Shown here piece after piece: positions 27,259 through 35,930 of a stretch of DNA of 64,000 nucleotides (position 1 is the first letter of the stretch; each line of letters begins with the position of its first letter). The position numbers and the translations under genes were made by a program. The notes beneath the pieces are model-generated. The model had not been told where the DNA came from. It saw nothing but the letters and a program-made list of their open reading frames with translations, and made no database searches. Where the stretch lies: contig NZ_QFWT01000002.1 in assembly GCF_003144035.1 (NCBI RefSeq), positions 124,001 through 188,000 on the forward strand, read 5' to 3'. This DNA comes from Vibrio albus (GTDB taxonomy: Bacteria; Pseudomonadota; Gammaproteobacteria; Enterobacterales; Vibrionaceae).

Positions 27259-28568
27259 GACTCACCCTCCAGTACCATGGCTACCCCAATACCACCGGCC
27301 GCACAGGCCGTTGTCAGCGCCAGCCCGCCTCCCCGACGTTTAAGCTCTCTTAACGTCTGAGTGATCATTCTTGCCCCCGTCGCGGCAAACGGATGCCCAT
27401 AAGCCAGGGAGCCCCCCTGCACATTAAACTTATCCATATCTATCTCACCCAGAGCCCGGCTCCGCCCCAGCTGTTCACGGGCGAAACTATCGCTGTCAAA
27501 CTGGCGGATATTAACCAGAACCTGAGAAGCGAAAGCCTCGTGCATATCAATCAAATCAAGATCAGACAGTGTAAGACCCGCTCTGTCCAGCACAACCGGT
27601 GTTGCATACGAAGGACCCAGCAGCATATCCTCCTGCACCTGATTGGATGTAAACGCATAACCACGTATATAACCAAGCACATCAAGGCCTAACTCTTTGG
27701 CCCGGCCTTCGCGCATCAGCAGAATAGCGGCGGCACCATCGGTTAAAGGGGTACTGTTGCCAGCCGTTACACTGCCAAATTTCCGATCAAAAACAGGTCT
27801 CAAACGAGCGTAGTTTTCCAATTCTGAATCATGACGAATATTGTTGTCCTGCTCAATCCATTGGGTGTAGGGTTCAGGAAATGCCGTCATCACCTCATCC
27901 TGAATGCTGCCATCATGCCATGCCTTTGCCGCCAGTGTATGAGAACGGTGAGCAAACATATCCTGATCTTCTCTGGATATAGCATACGATTTAGCCATCT
28001 GTTCCCCGGTCTGCCCCATGGACAGCCCAGTTGAGTACTCAGCAATAGGTGGAGGTACAGGCGCTAAATCTTTCAGGGAAAGAGAATGAAGAAGACGAAA
28101 GCGCTGGCTGGCCGTTTTCGCCTTATTAAACGCTAAAAGAACTGAGGCCAGCTTGCGGGACACCCCAATAGGAAGGACCGATGTTGAATCGGCACCACCG
28201 GCAATACCGACATCGATATTCCCGGCCATAATACTTTCAGTAATACAGGCCACAGCCTGAAAGCTGGTGGCACAGGCCCGGGTAACACTGTAGGCATCGG
28301 TGGTCACCGGCATACCGGTTCCCAGAACAATTTCCCGGGCAATATTGGGAGCAGACGGCATCTGAATAACCTGACCAAACACGACCTGCTCTACCAGACT
28401 TGGATTCAGCTCTTGCTTGATTAACAGCTCATTGACCACCACCTTTCCCAGGTCAACAGCCGGAACCTGTTTAAATTCGGTTCCCTGCCTTGCAAATGGC
28501 GTCCTTAACCCACTGACGATGGCGATACGTTCCCCATGACGGGTCTTTACTTCCTGCCTTGTTGTCAT
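27255..28568 (-). CDS. fadI: Acetyl-CoA C-acyltransferase (3-ketoacyl-CoA thiolase) FadI
   Basis: FadI cleaves 3-ketoacyl-CoA with CoA in the last step of beta-oxidation. The 437-residue product has the nucleophile Cys99 in [11 protein letters not shown], and near the C-terminus [10 protein letters not shown] and [16 protein letters not shown] with the second active cysteine. ATG 28568 matches the family's start (E. coli FadI has 436 residues) and has GGAAGTGG upstream; the frame is open to 28625, but that stretch includes an intrinsic terminator hairpin and is not coding. Confidence 0.95.
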   Translation of the reverse strand: MTTRQEVKTRHGERIAIVSGLRTPFARQGTEFKQVPAVDLGKVVVNELLIKQELNPSLVEQVVFGQVIQMPSAPNIAREIVLGTGMPVTTDAYSVTRACATSFQAVACITESIMAGNIDVGIAGGADSTSVLPIGVSRKLASVLLAFNKAKTASQRFRLLHSLSLKDLAPVPPPIAEYSTGLSMGQTGEQMAKSYAISREDQDMFAHRSHTLAAKAWHDGSIQDEVMTAFPEPYTQWIEQDNNIRHDSELENYARLRPVFDRKFGSVTAGNSTPLTDGAAAILLMREGRAKELGLDVLGYIRGYAFTSNQVQEDMLLGPSYATPVVLDRAGLTLSDLDLIDMHEAFASQVLVNIRQFDSDSFAREQLGRSRALGEIDMDKFNVQGGSLAYGHPFAATGARMITQTLRELKRRGGGLALTTACAAGGIGVAMVLEGES

Positions 28569-28610
28569 ATCCACTTCCGAATTTGAAAGTACATACAGAC
28601 AACTATAGGC

Positions 28611-28640
28611 AAAAAAAAACCACACAAGTAACTGTGTGGT
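28611..28640 (-). terminator. Intrinsic terminator facing into fadI
   Basis: The minus strand carries stem ACCACACA / TGTGTGGT with a 6-nt loop followed by nine T. No protein gene lies upstream on this strand before the divergent sigma gene, so it must end a short RNA or attenuate fadI. Confidence 0.85.
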
Positions 28641-28776
28641 TGGAAATTTAATAAAACAATTAACTTACGCCAATTGAAAATAATCAGTTTCCTGATTAGG
28701 AGAAAGTAAAGTCAGCCTTCAAAAGGAAGTGTCATCTTGCTCAACAAAATTAGCCACAAGGGCTAACTAGATGACA
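28611..28776 (-). ncRNA. Candidate small RNA or structured leader upstream of fadI
   Basis: On the minus strand a compact series of hairpins ends in an intrinsic terminator 43 bp before fadI. In order there are TGTCATCT/AGATGACA (28776-28769 with 28737-28730) enclosing TTAGCC/GGCTAA, a small CCTT/AAGG hairpin (28725-28715), TAATCAG/CTGATTA (28698-28681) and the terminator. A TATAGT hexamer at 28788-28783 would start transcription exactly at 28776. An unpaired C/U-rich stretch (CTTTCTCCT, about 28706-28698) is complementary to Shine-Dalgarno sequences. This could be a trans-acting sRNA of about 165 nt or an attenuated fadIJ leader. No homology evidence is available. Confidence 0.5.
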
Positions 28777-28879
28777 ATGTGTACTATAACTATATAACAG
28801 TATAATATTTTGAAGTAGATCAATTTATCTTTAGTTTGCTCTCATATGAAGCGTACAAAATCACCCATCGGAGGTTAGA

Positions 28880-29452
28880 GTGCCTTTAATTCGCCTTTTT
28901 TCACCAAAAAAAGGAAAGAAACTGTCCAATAGTCCGGTCAGCTTGGATATGGACAGACAAAGAAAATATGAAGCCCTGGTACGCGCTTATCATAAAGACC
29001 TTTATCGTTATGCATACTGGTTATGCAAAGATAAAAGTGTTGCAGAAGATCTGGTACAGGAAACGTGTCTAAGGGCATGGAAAGCACTGGATAGTCTGCA
29101 TGATGATAAAGCGGTCAAATCCTGGCTGATAACCATCCTGAGAAGGGAAAATGCCCGGCGCTTTGAGCGAAAGCAGCTGGAGCTGGTAGATATAGACGAT
29201 CATGCTGCTGATGCACATAGTTCAGACGACACTTATCATGAACGGGAATGGCTGCAACAGCAAATAATGAAACTGGATACTGAGTACAGGGAACCTCTGG
29301 TTCTTCAGGTCATCGGCGGATTCAGTGGCGATGAAATCAGTGATATTCTGGATCTGAATAAGAACACAGTCATGACACGTTTATTCAGGGCCAGAAACCA
29401 ACTTAAAGAAGTAATGGAAAACAGTGAGAAGAGAGGTCTGCAAAATGGATGA
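28880..29452 (+). CDS. ECF-type RNA polymerase sigma factor
   Basis: A 190-residue sigma-70 family factor with region 2 (DLYRYAYWLCKDKSVAEDLV, then RAWKAL) and region 4 (LDTEYREPLVLQVIGGFSG, then ISDILDLNKNTVMTRLFRAR). Region 3 is absent, as in extracytoplasmic-function sigmas. The start is GTG at 28880 with GGAGG 5 nt upstream. It overlaps the next gene (DUF3379) by 8 bp, a pair I recognise from vibrios and related marine bacteria. The partner has a transmembrane segment and is probably its anti-sigma factor. Targets are unknown; the location between fadIJ and fadL hints at envelope or lipid stress. Confidence 0.9.
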   Translation: MPLIRLFSPKKGKKLSNSPVSLDMDRQRKYEALVRAYHKDLYRYAYWLCKDKSVAEDLVQETCLRAWKALDSLHDDKAVKSWLITILRRENARRFERKQLELVDIDDHAADAHSSDDTYHEREWLQQQIMKLDTEYREPLVLQVIGGFSGDEISDILDLNKNTVMTRLFRARNQLKEVMENSEKRGLQNG

Positions 29453-30161
29453 TTTAAAATTCCGTCGTCGCATTTTGTCTGAGCCTAAACTGCGCGACCA
29501 AGAGATAAACAAAGCGCTGAATAGTAGCGTTGCCAATCATAAATATGCCGAAGAAATACTTCAGCTCGATGCTGAAATTGAGAAGGCATTAAATATTGAT
29601 GTACCGGATGGGCTAGCGGAACGCATTCTATTCAATCAAACAGTCCGGCCAGAGAAAAAACGCTTTAGCCGGTCTTTACTGGCAATGGCCGCTTCTGTTG
29701 CATTTGCCGCTGGTATACTGGTGGGACAGATAAACTGGTCTCCGCTACTGGTGTCCCCCGCTTATGCAAACCTGGCAGATACCGCCGTTAAGCATGTTGT
29801 CGATGAAATGCCTTTTATCAACCCACTGGATGAACAGGTTAACTCGCAGCAGATAAATGCTAAGTTACAGCCATTTACCTACACCTTTACTGAGAACTTT
29901 CCTTACCATGTGTATTACCTGAATCACTGTGGTTTTGGTGAATCCAATGCGCTGCATATGGTCTTCCAGGGAAATAAGGGGAAAGTTACTCTGTTTATCA
30001 CAAATATCTATTCAGAGGAGCAGATAAACTTTAATCAAAGTGGCTTGTCGGGTATTGTAGTGCCGATTAAAGACAGTAGTCTTATTCTGGTGGGAGAAGC
30101 GGGCGAAGATCTGGAAACGTTATCCAGCCAGCTTTCCGCAATACTGCGACCAGCCAGCTAA
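29445..30161 (+). CDS. DUF3379 membrane protein, probable anti-sigma factor
   Basis: A 238-residue protein with a charged cytoplasmic N-terminus (about 1-78), one transmembrane helix (SLLAMAASVAFAAGILVGQI) and a periplasmic domain of about 140 residues. This topology and the 8-bp overlap with the upstream sigma gene point to an anti-sigma factor. It lacks the HxxxCxxC zinc motif of ZAS anti-sigmas. ATG 29445 has GAGG 8 nt upstream. The periplasmic part contains a single conserved-looking cysteine (NHCGFGES). The anti-sigma role is inferred. Confidence 0.8.
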   Translation: MDDLKFRRRILSEPKLRDQEINKALNSSVANHKYAEEILQLDAEIEKALNIDVPDGLAERILFNQTVRPEKKRFSRSLLAMAASVAFAAGILVGQINWSPLLVSPAYANLADTAVKHVVDEMPFINPLDEQVNSQQINAKLQPFTYTFTENFPYHVYYLNHCGFGESNALHMVFQGNKGKVTLFITNIYSEEQINFNQSGLSGIVVPIKDSSLILVGEAGEDLETLSSQLSAILRPAS

Positions 30162-30320
30162 ACCGTAACAGCAGCTCTTAGCCGGGCTGGTTAAGGGCTG
30201 TTGCTCAGATACATAAACTCCGGCTAAAACCACATTAGAGCAAAAACTCTAATTTTATCATTTTAAACACCATTTCCCGTACTATCTCCACACTTTTGAA
30301 GATTTTCCCTCAAAACACCA

Positions 30321-30337
30321 AGCTGGTCGGATTTCCA
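30321..30337 (+). promoter_or_regulatory. FadR-like operator upstream of the FadL-type porin gene
   Basis: AGCTGGTCGGATTTCCA keeps the CTGGTCNGA core of the E. coli FadR site. It lies about 105 bp before the start codon, where FadR binding would repress the porin gene in the absence of long-chain acyl-CoA. It is a match by eye only. Confidence 0.45.
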
Positions 30338-30441
30338 TCACAAGTGATAAGAACTACCATTCTCGTCCAATTGAGTAATAGCTCAAATATCATGTATATC
30401 CTAAATAAAGAGACAACAGGTTCTCAAAGAGGAACAAATCA

Positions 30442-31674
30442 ATGAAGAAATCGTGTCTGTTCAAGAAGTCAGCACTGGCAGCAATGGTGGCACTGGCTTC
30501 CCAGCAAGCACTGGCTGCGGGCTTTCAGCTAAACTCTCAGTCAGCAACCGGCCTTGGCCGCGCGTTTGCTGGTGATGCCGTTATCGCCGATAACGCATCC
30601 GTGATGGCAAAAAACGCCGCAGCCATGGCTCTGTTTGATGAAATGGCCCTGTCTCTGGGTGTTGTCTCTATTAAGACCATGATTGAAGTGAAGGATGCCG
30701 AGTATACCAGCGCAGCAGGCTCAACACATTCTGCCAACTACGATAATGCAGGCAGTACCTCTTATGCGCCAAACCTACACTTAATAGTCCCTGTGAATGA
30801 TAAATTCGCGGTAGGTGTGAATGCTTATACGAATTTTGGTACCAAAACAGAATTTAGCGATAGCTATGTTGCCAGCGAATTCGGCAGTAGTACTGATATA
30901 AAAAGCATGAACCTTGGGCTAGCTGGCTCTTACCGTATTGGTGATCAATGGAGCATTGGAGCCGGCCTGGATATTATCTATGGTCAGGGTAAGATGAAGA
31001 GAGCGACGGCTAGCGGTACTAAATTACTGGATATCGATGCAGATGGCTGGGCTGTGGGCTTTAATCTGGGTAGTGTCTATGAGATGGACGAAAATAACCG
31101 CTTTGGCCTGGCGTACCACAATAGCCCGGAATTAGAGGCTGATGGTGACGTGTATAAAGGTGGCGTTACCTATACAGATGACACTCTGATGCTGCCATTA
31201 CCTGATATCTGGGAATTGTCTGGTTATCATCGGATCGAAAACAGCAAGTTTGCATTGCACTACAGCGTAGAGTGGATTGGCTGGAATACTTTTGACACGC
31301 TTACAGCCAAAGATGCCGGAGATATAAAAAAGTATAACTGGCAAAATGGTATGCACTACTCTATTGGTGGTACCTACTATCTGAACAATGACTGGACACT
31401 ACGTGCCGGGTATATGTATGACACCAGTGCACAGGACGAAATAACTTCGATTTCTGTACCTGACTCAAACCGTAACTGGTTCTCGGCTGGCTTTACTTAT
31501 AACCTGACTGCGAAATCCAATATCGATTTTGGCTTTACTTACCTACTGGGTAAAGACGTTGAGGTTTCTGAAACTCAGTACTTTACGCCTGACGGTTCTG
31601 TAAAAAGTACATTGAATGCTACCACCCATGCCAATGCTATTCTGATGGGCCTGCAATACAGCCAGACTTTCTAA
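30442..31674 (+). CDS. fadL: Outer membrane long-chain fatty acid transporter, OmpP1/FadL/TodX family
   Basis: A 410-residue outer-membrane beta-barrel. The signal peptide ends QQALA, and the mature protein begins AGFQLNSQSATGLGRAFAGD, close to the FadL N-terminal hatch, with NASVMAKNAAAMALF (the NPA-type motif region). The barrel ends in the C-terminal phenylalanine typical of outer-membrane proteins (YSQTF). Vibrios have several FadL paralogues, so the symbol is a family name rather than proof of orthology. It follows the sigma/DUF3379 pair with its own promoter region and a FadR-like box. Confidence 0.88.
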   Translation: MKKSCLFKKSALAAMVALASQQALAAGFQLNSQSATGLGRAFAGDAVIADNASVMAKNAAAMALFDEMALSLGVVSIKTMIEVKDAEYTSAAGSTHSANYDNAGSTSYAPNLHLIVPVNDKFAVGVNAYTNFGTKTEFSDSYVASEFGSSTDIKSMNLGLAGSYRIGDQWSIGAGLDIIYGQGKMKRATASGTKLLDIDADGWAVGFNLGSVYEMDENNRFGLAYHNSPELEADGDVYKGGVTYTDDTLMLPLPDIWELSGYHRIENSKFALHYSVEWIGWNTFDTLTAKDAGDIKKYNWQNGMHYSIGGTYYLNNDWTLRAGYMYDTSAQDEITSISVPDSNRNWFSAGFTYNLTAKSNIDFGFTYLLGKDVEVSETQYFTPDGSVKSTLNATTHANAILMGLQYSQTF

Positions 31675-31699
31675 GTCAGTTAATAGACTGTTGATCGGA

Positions 31700-31726
31700 A
31701 AAGAGCCGCGATTGCGGCTCTTTTTG
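31700..31726 (+). terminator. Intrinsic terminator of the FadL-type gene
   Basis: Stem AAGAGCCGC / GCGGCTCTT, loop GATT, followed by T5. Confidence 0.88.
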
Positions 31727-31788
31727 TATCTGATGCTGCAAGAATCTAAGTTTATATATCCACTTAGCTCCCGTCTGGTACAACCGGC

Positions 31789-32907
31789 TTATTTCATTAA
31801 CGCATTCAGCTTGTCACCCAGCAACTCTTTGCGCCAGCCCTGCATCACATCCGGTAGCCTTTCAGCATCACGATCTTTCTTCCACACCCAGCTTAAAAAC
31901 TGGTTAAGCTGCTTTTTCGATGCGAGAAACTCGGTGGCTAAACCGCTTGCCTGTGAAGCCTTTTTCACCTGGTCTTTGAGCGCCTTAAACTGCTGCTTAT
32001 AGCCCGGGTAGTCCATCAGGCGATCGATTTTCGCCGGCCATTCGTCTTTCGGCTGCTTTTGTGCCTTTTTCACAATAGCGATAATGCGCTCTCCATGACG
32101 TCGGATGGCTCTGATATCAAAGCCTTCTTTTTCCATCTGCTTCTGGCTGGTCATTCCGTAGCGGGCAACCGCCCAGAGGTCCTGCTCTTTAAATACAAAG
32201 TTTAGTGCCAGATCCCGACGCAATGCTTCTTTCATTCTCCAGGTCGCGAGAGGCTTAAGGATAGCAAGCTGTTCCGGCTGGAGCTGCCATGCACCTTTAA
32301 TGTCCAGGTAGGCATTGTCCGGATCCGTTTTCACTCCTCGTTTATCAACGAGAAGCTCCGACTCCTGTAAGGCGGCATCCCACCATCCGGCCTCAGACAC
32401 CTTCTGCTCCAGAAGCTCAAACAGAGGAGCCAGATAAAATACATCTGCCGCCGCATAATCCAGCTGCTTATCAGACAAAGGACGGGCCAGCCAATCCGCG
32501 CGCGATTCACTCTTGTCCAGCTCAATATCCAGATATTCCTGCACCAGAGCGGCAAACCCTGTGGACAGTCCATGGCCTAAAAACGCGGCCATCAGTTGCG
32601 TGTCAACCATCGGAAAAGGAGCACAGCCAAAGGCGTTTCGGAAGACTTCTAAATCTTCACCGCAGGCATGCAGCACTTTAAGTACCGCACCATCATTCAG
32701 CAGCGATTCGAAGGCGCTCATATCATCAATAACGGTGGGATCAATTAAAGACAAGCGCTCCCCGTCAAAGAGCTGGATAAGTCCCAACTGTGGATAGTAG
32801 GTTCGTATGCGTACAAACTCAGTATCAAGCATGACCGCCTCTGCCTCACGGGCAAAACGACAAACCTCTTCTAAATCGGAAACGTTATCAATTATCTGGT
32901 ACTTCAC
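31789..32907 (-). CDS. rnd: Ribonuclease D
   Basis: RNase D is a 3'-5' exoribonuclease that trims tRNA precursors. The 372-residue product carries the DEDDy motifs: MLDTEFVRIRTYYP (Asp/Glu), VDTQLMAAFLGHG region, and LDYAAADVFYL with the tyrosine. HRDC domains occupy the C-terminal half (GAWQLQPEQLAIL). The start is GTG at 32907. It lies downstream of fadD on the same strand after a 78-bp gap, the same fadD-rnd order as in E. coli. Confidence 0.94.
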   Translation of the reverse strand: MKYQIIDNVSDLEEVCRFAREAEAVMLDTEFVRIRTYYPQLGLIQLFDGERLSLIDPTVIDDMSAFESLLNDGAVLKVLHACGEDLEVFRNAFGCAPFPMVDTQLMAAFLGHGLSTGFAALVQEYLDIELDKSESRADWLARPLSDKQLDYAAADVFYLAPLFELLEQKVSEAGWWDAALQESELLVDKRGVKTDPDNAYLDIKGAWQLQPEQLAILKPLATWRMKEALRRDLALNFVFKEQDLWAVARYGMTSQKQMEKEGFDIRAIRRHGERIIAIVKKAQKQPKDEWPAKIDRLMDYPGYKQQFKALKDQVKKASQASGLATEFLASKKQLNQFLSWVWKKDRDAERLPDVMQGWRKELLGDKLNALMK

Positions 32908-32985
32908 TGTATTCTCAACTAACGGTGGGTGAAAACAAAATGCCGACAGTATTGTCTGGCTACCCTGAACTGAAGCTTGAGTATA

Positions 32986-34674
32986 TCAGGATTTTCTTCC
33001 TCTTTTCGCTTCCGATTCCTCACGAAGCGCACGGCGGATGATTTTTCCGACATTACTCTTGGGTAGCTCATCCCTGAATTCAATGATTTTCGGAATCTTA
33101 TACCCTGTCAGGTACTCGCGACAGTGAGTAATTATCTCATGGCGAGTCAGGCTGGGATCCCGGGCCACGACAAATAACTTGACCACTTCTCCCGTTACCT
33201 CGTGTGGCTCGCCAATTGCTGCCGCCTCCAGCACTTTTTCATGAAGAGTGACCACATCTTCAATCTCATTCGGATACACATTAAACCCTGAGACAAGAAT
33301 CATGTCTTTTTTACGATCCACCAGATAGATAAATCCTTGCTGATCAAAGCGGACAATATCACCAGTAGACAGCCATCCTTCCGAATCCAGCACCTCCCGA
33401 GTCGCAGCCTCCCGCAGCCAGTAGCCCTGCATCACCTGCGGTCCTCGTACCTGAAGCTCTCCGGTCTGATCATAAGGCAGCACCTGTCCGGATTCATCGA
33501 CTATGCGCACCTCAGTTGAACACACGGGTAACCCCACTGAGCCGTTATATTCAGGCAGGTTATGCGGGTTGACGGCAACCAACGGTGAGCACTCGGTCAG
33601 GCCATAGCCTTCTAAAATCGGAATTCCGGTCACTTTTTTCCAGCGTTCCGCAACGCCTTGATGCACGGCCATACCGCCACCAATCGTCAGGTTAAAACCC
33701 GTAAAATCCAACTCGTGAAAATCTTTATTGTTCAACAGCGCATTAAACAGCGTATTGACCCCGATAAATACCGAGAACGGATACTGACGCAGCTCTCTGA
33801 CAAATCCTGGTATATCTCTCGGGTTGGTAATCAGCAGGTTCTTACCACCCATTTCAATGAAAAGCAGACAATTTACCGTCAAAGCAAAGATATGATACAT
33901 CGGCAAAGCGGTGACAATCAGTTCACGTCCGGCTTTAAGTACCGGTCCGTATACCCCTTTAGACTGCATCACGTTGGCAAGCATATTACGATGAGTCAGC
34001 ACAGCGCCTTTCGCGACACCAGTGGTTCCCCCGGTATACTGAAGAAAGGCAATATCCTTGCCCGAAATAAATGGCTTTACATATTGCAAGCGGCGACCTT
34101 TACGCAAAGCTTTACGGAACGAAATGGCCCCTGGCAGGTGATACTTAGGTACCAGACGTTTAATGTACTTTACCGCGAAGTCGACAATAGTGCCTTTGGG
34201 ATGCGGTAACATCTGCCCCAGACTGGTCAGCACTACATGCTTAACCGGGGTATTCGCAACAATTTTCTCCAGAGTACTGGCAAAATTAGAGACGATAACG
34301 ATGGCACTGACATCAGCATCAATCAGTTGATGCTCCAGCTCTCTCGGGGTATACAGCGGGTTAACATTCACCACGACCATCCCTGCCCTCAGGACCCCGA
34401 ACAGCGCAATCGGATATTGCAGCAAATTTGGCATCATCAAGGCTACCCGATCACCTTTTTTCAGCTTAAGGTCATTTTGCAGATAAGCGGCGAAAGCCCG
34501 GCTGCGTTCCTCCAGCTTGCGGAAGGTCATCACTGCTCCCATGTTCACAAATGCCGGTTGATCGGCATAGTTGCGAACAGATTCTTCAAACATCTCGACC
34601 AGAGACGGATAAGCATCGGGTTCAATAGTTTCGGGAACATCACCTGGATAAGAAGCAAGCCATGGTTTATCCAC
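32986..34674 (-). CDS. fadD: Long-chain-fatty-acid--CoA ligase
   Basis: FadD activates long-chain fatty acids to acyl-CoA at the inner membrane, coupling uptake by FadL to beta-oxidation. The 562-residue product has the AMP-binding motif [22 protein letters not shown] and the closing KTIxR-type lysine region [12 protein letters not shown]. The N-terminus after the chosen GTG (34674, with CAGGAG upstream) reads [20 protein letters not shown], collinear with E. coli FadD (561 residues). The frame is open to ATG 34728, but those residues have no family support. Confidence 0.95.
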   Translation of the reverse strand: MDKPWLASYPGDVPETIEPDAYPSLVEMFEESVRNYADQPAFVNMGAVMTFRKLEERSRAFAAYLQNDLKLKKGDRVALMMPNLLQYPIALFGVLRAGMVVVNVNPLYTPRELEHQLIDADVSAIVIVSNFASTLEKIVANTPVKHVVLTSLGQMLPHPKGTIVDFAVKYIKRLVPKYHLPGAISFRKALRKGRRLQYVKPFISGKDIAFLQYTGGTTGVAKGAVLTHRNMLANVMQSKGVYGPVLKAGRELIVTALPMYHIFALTVNCLLFIEMGGKNLLITNPRDIPGFVRELRQYPFSVFIGVNTLFNALLNNKDFHELDFTGFNLTIGGGMAVHQGVAERWKKVTGIPILEGYGLTECSPLVAVNPHNLPEYNGSVGLPVCSTEVRIVDESGQVLPYDQTGELQVRGPQVMQGYWLREAATREVLDSEGWLSTGDIVRFDQQGFIYLVDRKKDMILVSGFNVYPNEIEDVVTLHEKVLEAAAIGEPHEVTGEVVKLFVVARDPSLTRHEIITHCREYLTGYKIPKIIEFRDELPKSNVGKIIRRALREESEAKRGRKS

Positions 34675-34825
34675 TCTACAACTCCTGAAATTGACTCTTT
34701 GATTATAAGGACTTACTAGGGCGGGCAACTATATCAATTTGCAATGGGTTCACAAAGGAAAAGTGGGTAAAAACACAGGAAAATGGGGTGATATGCAGCG
34801 AGTGGCCGGAAAAAACAGCCAGGTA

Positions 34826-35122
34826 TCAAATAAATAAGTCTACCCCAATTAATTGTGACAATTCGTCTCTCCTGGCCTGATTAAAGATGGTCATATATTC
34901 CTCCATTGCCTTACGGGAATGCCCCTCCGGCAAATCATACTGAACTCTTGCCCGTTCAATGTCGGCTTCATCAGCATGACGAATGGAGTGAGCAACAGCA
35001 TGAGCAAGCTGAGTCGGCTGGGCAACCTCCTCTTTACTCTTATCCTGCTGTACCCCGCGCTTTTTGTTCGGCTTTTTGGTTTGCTGAACGGTTGCCGGGG
35101 TAATGCCGTTAATCACTACCAT
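34826..35122 (-). CDS. Small conserved hypothetical protein
   Basis: A 98-residue protein with a Lys/Gln-rich disordered first half and a helical second half (QLAHAVAHSIRHADEADIER, then YDLPEGHSRKAMEEYM, ending LSQLIGVDLFI). I recall similar small proteins next to tsaB in vibrios, some labelled as chromosome partitioning proteins without basis. Function unknown. It follows tsaB on the same strand after 48 bp, probably in one transcript. Confidence 0.7.
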   Translation of the reverse strand: MVVINGITPATVQQTKKPNKKRGVQQDKSKEEVAQPTQLAHAVAHSIRHADEADIERARVQYDLPEGHSRKAMEEYMTIFNQARRDELSQLIGVDLFI

Positions 35123-35170
35123 AATTATTTATCACTACTGTTGTCTTTCACTTTGCAGCTTTATCCTGCT

Positions 35171-35872
35171 TTATTCTCGCCCGGGCAGCTTCTTCCATGC
35201 GACTTTGTCTCGCAAATAAACCGGACCAGCCTCTTCTGGAGCCACTGCTTTTCCTTCCGCATAAGCCTGCTCAGCCAGCACGACGATATCCTGAGCCTCA
35301 GGAAATAACACGTCCGACTTCTCCCGCTTCAGTGCCAGACCTGCCAGCTCTTCCTGATAAGCATCCCAGCCAGTACCAGCCTGACTCCAGGTATGTTCAT
35401 CATCCTGCACGGTTTCACACAGTGCCTGTGGCGGGATAACACATTCATCATCCACAGCCAGCCAGACGCCATTTTCCTGACGCTGGTAACGAGCCCAGTA
35501 CACTTCACTCATACGGGCATCAATCGCACATACTGCATTGGATACGCCGTGTATTCTGTACATGGCCTGCGCCATGGCTTCCAGTGTCGAAATACCTATC
35601 ATCGGAATATCGGCACCGAATGCTAAACCTTGTGCAATACCAGTGCCAATCCGAACACCGGTAAAACTGCCCGGCCCCTGTCCAAACGCCAGTGCGTCCA
35701 GCTCCGCCAGCGTTAGTCCTGCTTCTTTCAGGACCTCATCCACCATAGGCAAAACTTTACTGGCATGGCCCCGTGGAGAAATTTCACTACGGGTCGTGAT
35801 GGTTCCGTCATAAAGTAATGCGACAGAACAGTTTTCGGTTGCTGTATCCAGAGCAAGTATCTTTGCGCTCAT
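35171..35872 (-). CDS. tsaB: tRNA threonylcarbamoyladenosine biosynthesis protein TsaB
   Basis: TsaB is the scaffold partner of TsaD and TsaE in forming t6A37 on ANN-decoding tRNAs. The 233-residue ASKHA-fold protein starts [15 protein letters not shown] and has [15 protein letters not shown] and the GISTLEAMA segment typical of TsaB. yoaA lies just upstream on the same strand, as in E. coli. Confidence 0.95.
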   Translation of the reverse strand: MSAKILALDTATENCSVALLYDGTITTRSEISPRGHASKVLPMVDEVLKEAGLTLAELDALAFGQGPGSFTGVRIGTGIAQGLAFGADIPMIGISTLEAMAQAMYRIHGVSNAVCAIDARMSEVYWARYQRQENGVWLAVDDECVIPPQALCETVQDDEHTWSQAGTGWDAYQEELAGLALKREKSDVLFPEAQDIVVLAEQAYAEGKAVAPEEAGPVYLRDKVAWKKLPGRE

Positions 35873-35930
35873 TAACGCCTCAATTGATTATTTAACAAAA
35901 TTAATGGATTGTTTCACGAAATTAATGGGT

